This document shows, one piece after another, positions 1-9,287 of a stretch of 64,000 nucleotides of DNA. The stretch's first letter is position 1. Each line of letters starts with the position of its first letter. Below the pieces are notes generated by a model that saw only the letters and a list, made by a program, of their open reading frames with translations, was not told the origin of the DNA and searched no databases. The stretch comes from a virus: IMG/VR virus record IMGVR_UViG_3300028883_000044, positions 16,793-80,792 of that record. The stretch is one strand, 5' to 3'. Both the position numbers and the translations under genes were made by a program.

Positions 1-1579
1 TAAGTTCTGCTACAGATGTATCTGTTTGAAAACCAGATATAAAAGCTCTTACCATATTACCAGTTTCAGTAGCACTCTTATTAGATACTTCTGCAGAAGC
101 GGCAATAACAGCATTCAATTCATCTACTTCTAGACCAACATTATTAGCGGCTGTAGCTACAATTGAAAATGACATAGCGAGTGATTCAATATCTACATTA
201 GCTACCTTTGAAACAGCTACCCATTTATCTAATAGAGATACACCCTCTGTCAATTCCATATCCAATTGTTTCAAAGCGGCTGATAGAACGTCTAAAGCCT
301 GAGCTTCATCCATCCCCGATAACTGAGAAAGTGCTAATGAATCTTTAAGTAGAATTGTAGCAGTGGCTGATCTTTCTAATTCATTCTTTAAATTACCTGC
401 GGCAATGTAAGCCATCCTATAGCTATCAACAGTACCTGCTACACTCTCGCCCATTTCACTAGCTACATCGACTAACCCATCAAAAGTTTTGTACAATTCA
501 CTTGATGACTGTGCTGTCACAATTTGAACTTCTGCTAATTTAGTTTCTGTAACAATCATTTCATCAATGAGCTCTTCAAATTTTCTAATAGGTGCATAAA
601 CAACACCAATAGCTAATGTCCATTTAGCTACTTCGCCGATGTCTCGTACAATGGCATCAGAGAAAGTTCTGAATCGTTTTTGTGTATCCTTTAGTACTGT
701 ACCATGTTTATCTAATGACATATTCATGGTATCAAATACATGTGCACCATCCCCACCCATCGTATGCTTTTTTGTAAACTGAACTCTAGCCATACCTGTA
801 GAAGCTTCACGATTTATCTTTGTAATTTTATCTACACTATACCCGTACTTTTCAGCAAATTTCTCAACATTTTTTAGACCTTCTTCACCCCACTGTTGTC
901 GGATATAATCCTCAGTTGTATCAAAAGATTCTTCCATTCCCCCGCCACCAGCTCGTCTATTTTCATATTCCCAAGGGCTTTCAACATTAGTCCCATGTTG
1001 GGCATATGCAATATTCATTCGCTGTATTGCGGCTAGGTAATCATATATCTGTTTAATTTCTGGAATAGTTTCAGGAGGAAATAATGGTTCTTTTCTACCA
1101 GCACCCTGTAATAGTGCATTCATTCTAGAAAGTTCATCATTAACTTGCTGAACACTGGTTGTCCTACCTATACTTCCTCTAAATGAGGAAAGAATTCTAT
1201 CTTGGTCCTCACTAGTTCTTAAAGATGTAGGTAAACCTCCTCGTAAATTAGCATAAGCTTCTGTTCCAGCACCGGGTGAACGAACAGATGTAGCAAACCT
1301 ATTACTAACACTTAATAAGTTTTCTAAGGCTTTAGCAAGCTTTTGAGTACTTTGTGAAGAAGCATCAAAACCTGTGGTTATTTGATTAGCATTTTTTATA
1401 ACAGTATCGAAAGCTGTAGCAAAAGTATCCGCAGTAACAGTAAATTTACCAGACCCTATATTAGCTAGAGCATTGTTTAATAACTCTAAAGCTTTAATAG
1501 CTTCTGGAGATTTAACACTGATTACATTAAAGAACTCTTGTAATGCTTTTATACTCTCATGTATTTGGCTATTTGCCAT
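1..1579 (-). CDS. Tail tape measure protein, N-terminal part (cut by window edge)
   Basis: An open frame of about 526 codons starts at an ATG (complement 1577-1579) and runs off the left edge without a stop. The N-terminal third is low-complexity and rich in Ala, Ser and Asn. The later part has the long amphipathic helices with repeated A-x3-A and GL-type patterns of tape measure proteins, which set tail length and fill the tail tube. It directly follows the G/GT frameshift pair, the canonical place for a tape measure gene. The identification rests on position plus helical character; the length and any membrane or lysozyme domains lie outside the window. Confidence 0.85.
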   Translation of the reverse strand, partial: MANSQIHESIKALQEFFNVISVKSPEAIKALELLNNALANIGSGKFTVTADTFATAFDTVIKNANQITTGFDASSQSTQKLAKALENLLSVSNRFATSVRSPGAGTEAYANLRGGLPTSLRTSEDQDRILSSFRGSIGRTTSVQQVNDELSRMNALLQGAGRKEPLFPPETIPEIKQIYDYLAAIQRMNIAYAQHGTNVESPWEYENRRAGGGGMEESFDTTEDYIRQQWGEEGLKNVEKFAEKYGYSVDKITKINREASTGMARVQFTKKHTMGGDGAHVFDTMNMSLDKHGTVLKDTQKRFRTFSDAIVRDIGEVAKWTLAIGVVYAPIRKFEELIDEMIVTETKLAEVQIVTAQSSSELYKTFDGLVDVASEMGESVAGTVDSYRMAYIAAGNLKNELERSATATILLKDSLALSQLSGMDEAQALDVLSAALKQLDMELTEGVSLLDKWVAVSKVANVDIESLAMSFSIVATAANNVGLEVDELNAVIAASAEVSNKSATETGNMVRAFISGFQTDTSVAEL

Positions 1580-1582
1580 AAG

Positions 1583-2592
1583 TTATCCTTCGATAGCATT
1601 TTCTGAAATTAGTATTGAGTTACTTTTGCTATCTTCTTTATTTTTTCCATAAACTCTATCAAGCCAATTATCTAAGTCACTTGAAGTACCATCCCATATT
1701 ATTTTATCTGTAGGTCTTTTATCTTTAGGTAATTCACTTAGATTATCAACTTGCATTCGCTTTCGTATAACATAAGATATTGTATAAGGTAAGTAATTTA
1801 TTTCTGTAATTGAACGATCAAAAGGAATTCCTAATCCCTTTGAAACAGTCCATAAAGAAGCTATACCATTACTCCTAGCTATTTTTTTAAAGTTTCGGTG
1901 GATATTTCTAAATCAGAATACGCACTAAAAATCTGTTTCTTTATATCCTGTGGTAAATTATCAAACTGTTCATAGTTACCGAAGTAATGTGTTATATACT
2001 TATTGTCACGGTATACACTTAGAAATACAGTCATAGACCTAAAAGCATCTAACATAGTAGCTTCACATATTGTATCTATAACAGCCTTCTCATATTTTTT
2101 ATACAGAATTTCTAAATCTATTTCACCTAAAGTTTTCTTTTCTTTTTCTATAAACTTGGTTGTTTTTTCTTTTAGGATTTCTGCTCGTTTTTTACTCCAA
2201 TCATCTACTACTTTCTGATATTTTTCATGGGCTTCTAAATCAGCTTTCTCAGAAGGTTCAGTAGGTAAAGGTAAATCAATCTCCTCTGAGACCTGTTTAT
2301 AAAAAGTTTTAATTTGAGTTGCTAAGATAGCTTCTATATAAATTTCCCTGCTCTCTTCATCATAGGGTAATATATAAGCAAACCTTTCTTCTGAAACTTC
2401 TTTTCTAAGATTCTCTCGTAACTCAGCACTCTTTCGTAGAGCAAATACTCTAGCTCTATTTATATCAGCATCCCCAGCTAATCTTATATATAATGTTACT
2501 ATTGTATCACCTTTACTATTTTTTAAGCTTAGTTTCTTTTTCCACTCAAAAAGTTTAGATATATCAACATCATTTTTTTCAATTGACTCCAT
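1583..2592 (-). CDS. Tail assembly chaperone GT, made by -1 frameshifting
   Basis: The frame of the G gene and a second frame ending at 1583 join at a run of seven adenines just before the G stop codon. Reading one base back there gives a continuous product of 336 residues. The T part has no ATG near its beginning and covers the gap of about 300 bases before the tape measure gene, so it is most simply expressed by the shift. In the known lambda-type arrangement G and GT bind the tape measure protein during tail assembly. Frame offset and heptamer are seen in the sequence; use of the shift is inferred. Confidence 0.75.
1879..2592 (-). CDS. Tail assembly chaperone G
   Basis: A 237-residue, highly charged (Lys/Glu-rich), mostly helical protein with a good ribosome site (TAGGAGG before the ATG). 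It has no recognisable catalytic motif. It lies between the tail tube gene and the tape measure gene, where tail assembly chaperones sit, and it ends in AAA AAA TAG, a classic slippery stop context. It would act transiently during tail assembly and be absent from the virion. The function is assigned from synteny and the frameshift, not from sequence similarity visible by eye. Confidence 0.7.
   Translation of the reverse strand: MESIEKNDVDISKLFEWKKKLSLKNSKGDTIVTLYIRLAGDADINRARVFALRKSAELRENLRKEVSEERFAYILPYDEESREIYIEAILATQIKTFYKQVSEEIDLPLPTEPSEKADLEAHEKYQKVVDDWSKKRAEILKEKTTKFIEKEKKTLGEIDLEILYKKYEKAVIDTICEATMLDAFRSMTVFLSVYRDNKYITHYFGNYEQFDNLPQDIKKQIFSAYSDLEISTETLKK
1882..1888 (-). promoter_or_regulatory. 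-1 ribosomal frameshift site (A AAA AAA)
   Basis: On the minus strand the zero frame reads TTA AAA AAA TAG. The heptamer A-AAA-AAA fits the X-XXY-YYZ rule, and the downstream frame is offset by exactly -1. No obvious strong stimulatory hairpin was identified directly after it by eye. Confidence 0.7.
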
Positions 2593-2618
2593 TCCATACC
2601 TCCTAGTTAAAATTAAAT

Positions 2619-2656
2619 GGGGCTATAAATAAACGTAATAGTCTATATATAGCCCC
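2619..2656 (-). terminator. Hairpin between tail tube and G genes
   Basis: GGGGCTATA (2619-2627) pairs with TATAGCCCC (2648-2656). On the minus strand it is followed by ATTTAATTTT, a poor U tract, so partial termination or transcript stabilisation after the abundant tube gene is more likely than full termination. Confidence 0.5.
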
Positions 2657-2692
2657 GTCTTACTACCTTTATGCTATTTTCAAAATTTTATA

Positions 2693-3886
2693 TTATGCTC
2701 GTGCACCACTGTAAATAATACATTGAGCATCATTACTCTTATAATTAAATGTTTGTGTAATATTACTATTAACATTAGCCACAAAGCTATCGCCTTGGAC
2801 AGAAATGTTAGGTATGTAAATTGTTTTCAACACGGTATACGGTGCTTCGACATCACATGGGTCTATCAATTTAATTTCAAGAGAAACGCCTGAAATCGCA
2901 CAACCTTTACCGATTTCAAATTCAGTATCTCCACCATCAATAGAACCTGTTGTTAGTAATTCTATAAGTTCAGTATCTGTATCTAACACAGTGATCTGAC
3001 CTTCTACTGTAGGAACTTGAGACTGATAACCAACAATACTTCTATTACCGAGTTCTTTTACAGCTTCTGGTTTTAAGTTACCATTAATTGAAACTGACTG
3101 AACTCTCAAAATATCGTTAGCACCTATCAAAATATCTACGTCCTGTCCACGAACAGCAACTGCCTGAACAGAGTCAGAAATATATGACCAGTTATCTCCA
3201 GCAGGATTAGCATGATATACAGCTACTGCTTGGCTAACTCTACTGTCCCCTGTAGTAAGGGTTGTACCAGAAACACTATATTCACCAGTAGATGGACCTG
3301 CTGACACTTCTGTCAAATAATCACCATCTAAAATAACTGAAAGTAAATAATCACCGTTCTTTAGTTGAATAGGTGTTTCGCTTAATGTAAAACTTGTTGT
3401 TCCTGATTCAAAAGTATCTACAACAATATCATTTTTGAACCACCGTCTTTGAGAACCAATAGCTACATACTCTTCTGTAGACTCACCATCAATACTATAG
3501 TTGAAAGTGAAATCCCTAATCTGTAGTTTTTTTCCATGACCTGACTTTACATAATCAGTAGCAGTAGCACTTTTGATATAAAATATTGCATCTATTTCAC
3601 CAAGATTTGCTATATCAACTCCAGCACCTGGATAAGCATCCGGGTCTGTACCAGTCAATGCGGCGAATATCCTAATACCTACATCAAAACCACTGAACGT
3701 TACAGTAATTTCTGGAATATCATTTACTGTACCTGCGTGTAGATTATTACCAAGTTCATCAACATCTGTAGAACTAACATTTGCGTCTACATTCAATCGC
3801 TGAACCCTAGAAAGGTCTACAGAACCTAGCCGGTTAACAACGGAAAGTTTTACCTCTTTCGATGGAATTGCTAATCTTTTAGCCAT
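2693..3886 (-). CDS. Major tail (tube) protein
   Basis: A 397-residue, beta-rich protein with many short Thr/Ser/Gly/Val strands, an acidic overall character and two tandem-looking beta domains (about residues 1-140 and 240-397). This is typical of tail tube proteins with an added surface domain. AAGGAGG lies in front of the ATG and a hairpin follows the gene, as is common for abundant structural proteins. The neighbours (tail completion upstream, G/GT downstream) support the call. No sheath gene is visible nearby, which favours a non-contractile tail. No specific family motif was recognised. Confidence 0.7.
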   Translation of the reverse strand: MAKRLAIPSKEVKLSVVNRLGSVDLSRVQRLNVDANVSSTDVDELGNNLHAGTVNDIPEITVTFSGFDVGIRIFAALTGTDPDAYPGAGVDIANLGEIDAIFYIKSATATDYVKSGHGKKLQIRDFTFNYSIDGESTEEYVAIGSQRRWFKNDIVVDTFESGTTSFTLSETPIQLKNGDYLLSVILDGDYLTEVSAGPSTGEYSVSGTTLTTGDSRVSQAVAVYHANPAGDNWSYISDSVQAVAVRGQDVDILIGANDILRVQSVSINGNLKPEAVKELGNRSIVGYQSQVPTVEGQITVLDTDTELIELLTTGSIDGGDTEFEIGKGCAISGVSLEIKLIDPCDVEAPYTVLKTIYIPNISVQGDSFVANVNSNITQTFNYKSNDAQCIIYSGARA

Positions 3887-3899
3887 TTATTTAGCCTCC

Positions 3900-4349
3900 T
3901 TAACAAGATTCATATTCTGTAGTAAAAGTAAGTTGGGCACGCCAGTAGAGCATATCATTTACATCTGGAAATACTTTTACTAAATGTAACTTTATATTAT
4001 AAGGTAGAAGAACTCCTATTTTAGTTGGTGAAACTTCGGGAGGAAATCCTTCATCATAATCGTTAACTTCTACCCCTTCTTCAATATTATTTAATAATCT
4101 ATATCCCATACCATCCCGTTGTGATTTATTTTTGGCAAATATATTTATCGACCAAAACCCAGTTTTAGCACCTATGTTGTTACCCAGCTCAATTTGAAAA
4201 GTTGTAATATCTTCCCTTTCTATACTTATTGTCGGCAAAGAAAGAGCTTCCATTGGAAATTCATCCTGAACCGTTAATGAAGTAATATCACTAAATAAAT
4301 TACTTATCCAATAATACATAGCTAAATCTTGTTTCTTCTCTAAATACAT
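3900..4349 (-). CDS. Putative tail terminator / tail completion protein
   Basis: A 149-residue alpha/beta protein with an N-terminal helix, then alternating strands including a central segment reading SINIFAKN and a C-terminal strand ending in an aromatic-rich stretch. Its size, fold pattern and place directly upstream of the tail tube gene match tail terminator (gpU-like) or minor tail proteins that cap the tube and join it to the head. SD AAAAGGAG is 10 nt before the ATG. Assigned from gene order. Confidence 0.5.
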   Translation of the reverse strand: MYLEKKQDLAMYYWISNLFSDITSLTVQDEFPMEALSLPTISIEREDITTFQIELGNNIGAKTGFWSINIFAKNKSQRDGMGYRLLNNIEEGVEVNDYDEGFPPEVSPTKIGVLLPYNIKLHLVKVFPDVNDMLYWRAQLTFTTEYESC

Positions 4350-4352
4350 TTA

Positions 4353-5336
4353 TTAATATCTCCTTTTTGTTACAATACCTATACGCTTACCAAACCGTTT
4401 ACTATCTCGAACAATAAGTTGCATTCTTTTATTTAAATAATCTACTTCCATGACAACATCGTTCATATTAAATTCTGCTAAACTTTTAAGAATTGTATCT
4501 AATTCAACCAAGGCATGTTCATATTCTTTACGTAATGTCTCGGTGTATTTATTATCCCCACTAAATTCCTGTGTCCTCGCTAATTCAGTATTGATATATG
4601 TATCCATTAATCGCTGGCATTCTATTTCAGATTTTTCTACAAAATTTGTAGGCAAAGCTACAGGATAAGCTGTGCCCTCATACCCGGGCATATTCACAGA
4701 ACCCTTATCTAAAAAATACCAATATCCTGCCCCACTGTCTAACGCAAGTCTGCTATTAATTATACCAGTATACTTACCAAAATCAATTTTCTTTTTACTA
4801 ACAAACTTACCTTTACTCTTTTTAGTTTTTATAGCGGGGGCTGGTGCACCTTCTCTAGCAATTTGATAAAGTTTTTTCCAATATTCAGAACGTTGCTCTG
4901 GAGTAAATTTATCACCCTTATTCCCATAGTGTACAGCTTCCATCCATTCTTCTGGATAGCCTGCTGTTTTATATGGTTCAACTGTTACAAATACTTTCTT
5001 CATACTATACTCTATAGTAAAATCAAAAGTATCTTCTTTCAATAAACAAGATTCTAATCTTCTCTGTAAAGCGTACCATTCGTATTCTTTATTTACAACA
5101 ATAGCCTCTCTTAAATGCTTATCTAATATCAGAAGAAACTGTGGTAACAGTGTATCAATTGTAGAAATAGCTAAAGATTTAAAATCTTTTTCTGTCTCTT
5201 CTGTAACAGCTAAATCATGGTAAGCTAATTCCCACTCCATTTCACTAAGAGTTTCTTGTAAATCAGATACATACCTCTTAGCAGAGGGGGTTAGTCTTTG
5301 CCAATTATTCAGCTCTGAAATCAGGTCGTTGAACAT
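4353..5336 (-). CDS. Putative HK97 gp10-like neck protein with helical N-terminus
   Basis: About 327 residues. The first 170 are helical and Trp/Glu-rich. The middle (about residues 180-235) has GxYWYFLDKGS followed by a Pro-rich stretch and NFVEKSE, which resembles the signature of HK97 gp10-type head-tail joining proteins. The C-terminus is coiled and ends in a basic tail. The ATG at 5336 is preferred; an in-frame TTG at 5357 would add seven residues. The gene overlaps the end of the 88-residue gene upstream, suggesting translational coupling. Proteins of this family usually have 100-150 residues, so the N-terminal half is an extension of unknown role. Confidence 0.45.
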   Translation of the reverse strand: MFNDLISELNNWQRLTPSAKRYVSDLQETLSEMEWELAYHDLAVTEETEKDFKSLAISTIDTLLPQFLLILDKHLREAIVVNKEYEWYALQRRLESCLLKEDTFDFTIEYSMKKVFVTVEPYKTAGYPEEWMEAVHYGNKGDKFTPEQRSEYWKKLYQIAREGAPAPAIKTKKSKGKFVSKKKIDFGKYTGIINSRLALDSGAGYWYFLDKGSVNMPGYEGTAYPVALPTNFVEKSEIECQRLMDTYINTELARTQEFSGDNKYTETLRKEYEHALVELDTILKSLAEFNMNDVVMEVDYLNKRMQLIVRDSKRFGKRIGIVTKRRY

Positions 5337-5571
5337 TTTCTTTTTCAATATCTCCAAATATTAATCGAATTATCGACCTTGTATAATCATTAAAATAATC
5401 TAAAATTAATTTTCTAACTTTAATAAAATCTTCAGAATCTTTATCTATAACATTCTCAACATCATCCAAAAGAAGGGCTTGAAACCTCTTAGTCTTTTTT
5501 CTAATGAATGTTATTGTATCTATAGCATCGAGACCATTTATTATAATATTAGTGTCATTGAGCTTAGACAT
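5305..5571 (-). CDS. Hypothetical protein in head-tail module
   Basis: An 88-residue helical protein rich in Asp, Ile and Arg, preceded by GAGAGG and an ATG. It overlaps both neighbours by a few codons, so it is translated as part of the neck gene string. No motif was recognised. By position it may be a small connector or assembly factor, but nothing in the sequence fixes its role. Confidence 0.55.
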   Translation of the reverse strand: MSKLNDTNIIINGLDAIDTITFIRKKTKRFQALLLDDVENVIDKDSEDFIKVRKLILDYFNDYTRSIIRLIFGDIEKENVQRPDFRAE

Positions 5572-6007
5572 CTTTTTTCCTCTCCTCTAAATTAATTATA
5601 ATCCTATTTATAGACGGTACCCCTCTATAAATAATATTCTTTTTAGCCATTTCCTTATCATCTACTATAAAAATATCGGATATATCAACGACATTTTTAT
5701 TTGTATCTGTATACTCAATTTGAACTTTACAATCACCTTCAGCTAATTGTCCCCCCGATACCCAGCCGAGTTCATCTACTTTACCCCAAGTTACATGAGC
5801 ATTAACTGAATAACCGCTAACAGTTTCAATCCAGTAAGCACCTTCACAGGCAATACAAAAAGGGTCTGTAGATAAATTAGTTGTAGGGTCTAATGTACAT
5901 AAAGAACAGGCGGATATAGTCGGTACATTTATGGTTATATCTCTACCTATGGCATTCCTTATATCATCAATTACTTGCTTGTAATCCTCCACCCACGTTA
6001 TGCTCAT
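5564..6007 (-). CDS. Putative head closure protein with Cys4 zinc ribbon
   Basis: A 147-residue beta-rich protein. Two cysteine pairs, CSLC (about residues 34-37) and CIAC (about 52-55), form a zinc-ribbon-like knuckle; the rest alternates beta strands. Lying between the connector gene and the gp10-like gene, it fits a head closure or stopper protein, although those often lack zinc. It overlaps the glycosyltransferase upstream by 41 nt, with an internal GAGG as ribosome site. The zinc site is seen; the role is inferred from position. Confidence 0.5.
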   Translation of the reverse strand: MSITWVEDYKQVIDDIRNAIGRDITINVPTISACSLCTLDPTTNLSTDPFCIACEGAYWIETVSGYSVNAHVTWGKVDELGWVSGGQLAEGDCKVQIEYTDTNKNVVDISDIFIVDDKEMAKKNIIYRGVPSINRIIINLEERKKDV

Positions 6008-7226
6008 TTTCTTCTACCTCAACTTTTACTTCTTCCGTTACAGTATTTTCAAAAACTCTTGCCCATCTTTTTGCAATAGTTTTCCATGAGTATTTGGAAG
6101 ATGTAAATTTTTTATATGATTTTTCTTCCAGTTCTTTTCTGAGGTCTTTATCTGTATAAAGCATTTCCATCCCCTTTGCTACATCAGCAGGATGTACTAA
6201 ACCTCCAGTAGTATTAATATTATCTTGAATAATCGCCTGTCGTGGCTCAATAAGAACCCCACAATCTCCAAATAATTCTAAACAGGAACTATGTGCTGGA
6301 ACTATTTGAGCCGCTCTGGTTACTGTATGTTCCATGCTAACTAATCCCCACCCTTCTCCTACAGAAGTATTAATACCTATATCAGTTGCATTATAAATTT
6401 TATTTAGTTTCTCTACAGATTTTCGCTGAACACCGTTGGTCAAATCAGTTAAAATAAGACGATTAACTATACCATAGCGTTTAGCTAATTTTGCTACATT
6501 TATAGCGGCGTCTGTATTACCTCCATGATAATACATTTTAACATTTAAAGGTTTATCGCTGGAGAATATAGCAAAAGCTTGTAAACTTATATCTATCCTT
6601 TTACGTGGTTGATTTCTATTAGCATTTAAAACTATAAAAGAATCCTCAAAATCTTTGGCACCTTTCGGATAAATTTCTCTCTTTACTTCTAATTTATTTT
6701 CTAATGGATAAAATATTTTCTTATCAATACCATGTGGCATTATTTCCACAACCATTTTAGGATTTGCTTTTAATACAACATCTTTAGCAAATTCTGTATA
6801 AACAAATATCTTATCAACTATATCAAAATTAGTATACCATTCAGGATCATGATCCATTGCATCTATTGGAAAATACACAATTATTTTTGGTATACTTTTA
6901 TTTTTAAATTCTTTTAATGCAAATGTTTTTTTAATTTCTTTTAGATAAGCATTAATAACCCACGCATCATTTAATAGGAATATAAAGTCATAATCGTCTT
7001 GTAACAATAATTCTTTTATTCTATTATAACCATATATATTTCCTTTAGAAAAAGCGGGAAATATTTTATGGGAATACTCATGTGGGTCTCCAAAATAATT
7101 AACAGCTAACTGTGCTATTTCAAATTTTGTTTTCGGTAAATTATCTATAATACCGTGCATTACTCTGGAAAATCCCGTAGGCACTACACCATCACCTATA
7201 AAAAAACCTTTCAATTTCCTTTCCAT
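5967..7226 (-). CDS. GT-B glycosyltransferase (group 1 / GT4-like)
   Basis: A 419-residue protein with the two Rossmann halves of GT-B enzymes. The N-terminal half has a VVPTGFSRV loop. The C-terminal half has VGEGWGLVSMEH, the region around the E-x7-E motif that binds the nucleotide sugar, then a Gly-rich stretch and terminal helices. It would transfer sugar from a nucleotide-sugar donor in the cytoplasm. It is wedged inside the head-tail connector genes, overlapping the closure gene, so late expression with virion proteins is likely. A virion protein or host surface glycan are the plausible acceptors. The enzyme class is firm; the substrate is unknown. Confidence 0.85.
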   Translation of the reverse strand: MERKLKGFFIGDGVVPTGFSRVMHGIIDNLPKTKFEIAQLAVNYFGDPHEYSHKIFPAFSKGNIYGYNRIKELLLQDDYDFIFLLNDAWVINAYLKEIKKTFALKEFKNKSIPKIIVYFPIDAMDHDPEWYTNFDIVDKIFVYTEFAKDVVLKANPKMVVEIMPHGIDKKIFYPLENKLEVKREIYPKGAKDFEDSFIVLNANRNQPRKRIDISLQAFAIFSSDKPLNVKMYYHGGNTDAAINVAKLAKRYGIVNRLILTDLTNGVQRKSVEKLNKIYNATDIGINTSVGEGWGLVSMEHTVTRAAQIVPAHSSCLELFGDCGVLIEPRQAIIQDNINTTGGLVHPADVAKGMEMLYTDKDLRKELEEKSYKKFTSSKYSWKTIAKRWARVFENTVTEEVKVEVEENEHNVGGGLQASN

Positions 7227-7237
7227 CTTTCCTCCTT

Positions 7238-7750
7238 CTATATGTTGTCTCCATTTTCATACTTATTTTTTAAGTAACCGGGCAACGATCCTTTATAAGG
7301 TTGAGCTAATCGTTTAGTTGGTGGTAATAATAAGTTCTCTAATTCATTAGTTAAGTTCTTTAATATTGTACTTTTAGTTCTATACTTTTCAAGATTAGAA
7401 AAAGAAATCTCACTATCTTTCCAAGATACTGCATCCCAACTGGAATTCTCTAAAGAGCCTTCTAGTAAAATTATACAAGCCATAATCAATAAAGCTTGTT
7501 CATCTTTATGTTCAATTACTGGTGGAGAATCAAATAAAAACAATTCAACAGAAGCTGAATTTCTAGTTACTACATAAGAATCATCTAAAATATATTTATG
7601 ATTCCACCAGTTGTTTAAAGTTTTTAAAGCTGAGATTAAAGAGGCTCTTATCCATTCATCTAAATAAGAATAACTTTCTGAATTAAGGTCACCCACACGT
7701 AATCTTACATATGGGATTAGGTAATCTAAGTCAGAGCTTTCAGGGAACAT
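7238..7750 (-). CDS. Head-tail connector (adaptor) protein
   Basis: A 170-residue mostly helical protein. Its N-terminus reads YLIPYVRLRVGD, then a Tyr-rich segment and a WW pair (about residues 47-48). This matches the typical start of gp6/gp15-type adaptor proteins that dock under the portal ring. It lies two genes after the capsid gene, as expected. An AGGTAGG ribosome site precedes the ATG. Confidence 0.65.
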   Translation of the reverse strand: MFPESSDLDYLIPYVRLRVGDLNSESYSYLDEWIRASLISALKTLNNWWNHKYILDDSYVVTRNSASVELFLFDSPPVIEHKDEQALLIMACIILLEGSLENSSWDAVSWKDSEISFSNLEKYRTKSTILKNLTNELENLLLPPTKRLAQPYKGSLPGYLKNKYENGDNI

Positions 7751-7765
7751 TTATACCTACCTATT

Positions 7766-8296
7766 TTAATCTTCGGACTCTGCTTCCTCTTCTTCATCTG
7801 ACTGAACAAAAGTAAGTCTAGCCTCTATTAAATTAATTATTTTTTCAGACTTTTCTAAGTCACGTGCTTTACTCAATACTCTAAATAAAATGGCGGTAGA
7901 TGTCATTTTCTTTAATGCGTATTTGATGCTAAAGAATTTACTCATAAGTAATTCTTCTATCTCTTCATCTGTCATTATATTAAAATTCTTTTCTTTTTCT
8001 TCTTCTTCCTTTTCAACAGACCTATCGTATTCAATGATATTACCCTTTTCTAAATGGTATCTATTCATTTTTCTAAAGAAAGAATCTTCTGATTCTGACC
8101 ACACATCAACAACAATTTTATCTAGATTAATTTTGTGTGCAAAGGGATTACCTTTTAAAATTAAATCTTCTGGATTTCCTGTATATGTATTCATTACACG
8201 TACATAAATTCGAGGTACGCATACCTTCTTATAAGATTTAAAAGGTAAGCCTACCTGCATTGCAGATACTTCATTTGCTGTTTTATTTACTACCAT
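7766..8296 (-). CDS. Hypothetical structural-module protein, acidic tail
   Basis: 176 residues: a beta-rich N-terminal half with SYKKVCVPRIYVRV, then a highly charged linker of Glu and Lys, and a helical C-terminus ending in a run of Glu/Ser/Asp. AAAGGAGGAG lies before the ATG. It sits between the capsid and adaptor genes. It is not recognised as a known family; a head-associated or assembly protein is possible from position only. Confidence 0.6.
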   Translation of the reverse strand: MVVNKTANEVSAMQVGLPFKSYKKVCVPRIYVRVMNTYTGNPEDLILKGNPFAHKINLDKIVVDVWSESEDSFFRKMNRYHLEKGNIIEYDRSVEKEEEEKEKNFNIMTDEEIEELLMSKFFSIKYALKKMTSTAILFRVLSKARDLEKSEKIINLIEARLTFVQSDEEEEAESED

Positions 8297-8322
8297 ATAC
8301 TCCTCCTTTCCTAAGTATAAAT

Positions 8323-8345
8323 GGGGGATAGTTAATCTATCCCCC
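8323..8345 (-). terminator. Hairpin after the major capsid gene
   Basis: A perfect 9-bp stem, GGGGGATAG with CTATCCCCC, and a TTAAT loop lie directly 3' of the capsid gene. The following minus-strand sequence (ATTTATAC) is not a real U tract, so it may protect the capsid mRNA 3' end or cause partial termination. Confidence 0.5.
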
Positions 8346-8361
8346 TACTTTCCTATAAAAA

Positions 8362-9270
8362 TTATGAAGTAGTAACACTCAAAACATAAACGCCCTGAGC
8401 ATTATCTATAATCATACCAAATTGCTGATAAACTTCTACCATCCACTGTGGGGGTGTAGGATTCATATCAGTCCACTGTTTCCACTTGGCATCACCGTAA
8501 GTAATAAACTCACCAGCATTTTCACCAATAACAAGAATCTTATCTGCTGGTAAACTAATAGCATTATAATCATCAGGATTGTCATATACCTGATCTAAGA
8601 ATAACAGAGGAACACCATAATACTTACCTACCTGACCACGTTCAAGAATTTCCTGAACTTGGGTAGGAATCTCAGTAACATTTGTTCCGTCTGACCAAAA
8701 ACCTGCAAACTTAGTAATAGGTGTCATAGCGGCTCTAGAGCCAACTACAAGTTTGGCACCGGGTGTAACTAAATTAATTTGGTCAATAGCATCTTCTAAA
8801 GCTGTAGCGGTAATTACTCCGCCAACATCTGTATAATTGTCCGGGGCATAAGCTTCGGTCCATACATCTGTAAGTGCTGTAAAAACTTTAGTAAGATAAA
8901 AATCTTTCAACTTAGCAAGCATTTCAGATTTAATTTCCTGAACACTTCCTATATCTCCATTTTCAATATCCCACTCATTATAAGTAACTTTTACATCAGC
9001 ACCGTCAAGAATGTAATTCATTCTTTCAGATGTAGTAACCTCACTAGCTAAGTGCACAGAACCTGGTACTAAAGTTCTAACTTTAATACCTTTTCGTGTT
9101 TTCTTAACAAGTGCGTCACCGGGCTTTAAATTTCTTGTGTTGAGCATCATTCCTATAAAGTCTGTAGTAATATGGTCTGGACCTACATACTCAACTATGA
9201 GTTCAGCAATAGCATCCCTGTTGCCACTTTCTACAACAGATGCCATAGCTTTTTTCAGTTTTTCATCCAT
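8362..9270 (-). CDS. Major capsid protein, HK97 fold
   Basis: A 302-residue protein whose layout fits a small HK97-type coat protein: an N-terminal helix, an E-loop region rich in basic residues and Val, a long spine helix around residues 95-125, and the P-domain/A-domain pattern with PGAKLVVGS and GKYYGVPLLFLD. The C-terminus ends in beta strands with IIDNAQGVYVL. It follows the portal, protease/scaffold and decoration genes in the usual order. A strong AAGGAGG precedes it and a hairpin follows it. Processing of the N-terminus by the upstream protease is expected but no site is evident. Confidence 0.85.
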   Translation of the reverse strand: MDEKLKKAMASVVESGNRDAIAELIVEYVGPDHITTDFIGMMLNTRNLKPGDALVKKTRKGIKVRTLVPGSVHLASEVTTSERMNYILDGADVKVTYNEWDIENGDIGSVQEIKSEMLAKLKDFYLTKVFTALTDVWTEAYAPDNYTDVGGVITATALEDAIDQINLVTPGAKLVVGSRAAMTPITKFAGFWSDGTNVTEIPTQVQEILERGQVGKYYGVPLLFLDQVYDNPDDYNAISLPADKILVIGENAGEFITYGDAKWKQWTDMNPTPPQWMVEVYQQFGMIIDNAQGVYVLSVTTS

Positions 9271-9287
9271 TATAGCTATATCCTCCT

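Noticed and set aside
4745-4775. Minus-strand promoter-like TTGATT ... TATAAT
   Set aside because: It lies inside a coding region, with a 16-base spacer, and its bases are explained by the codons of a neck protein.
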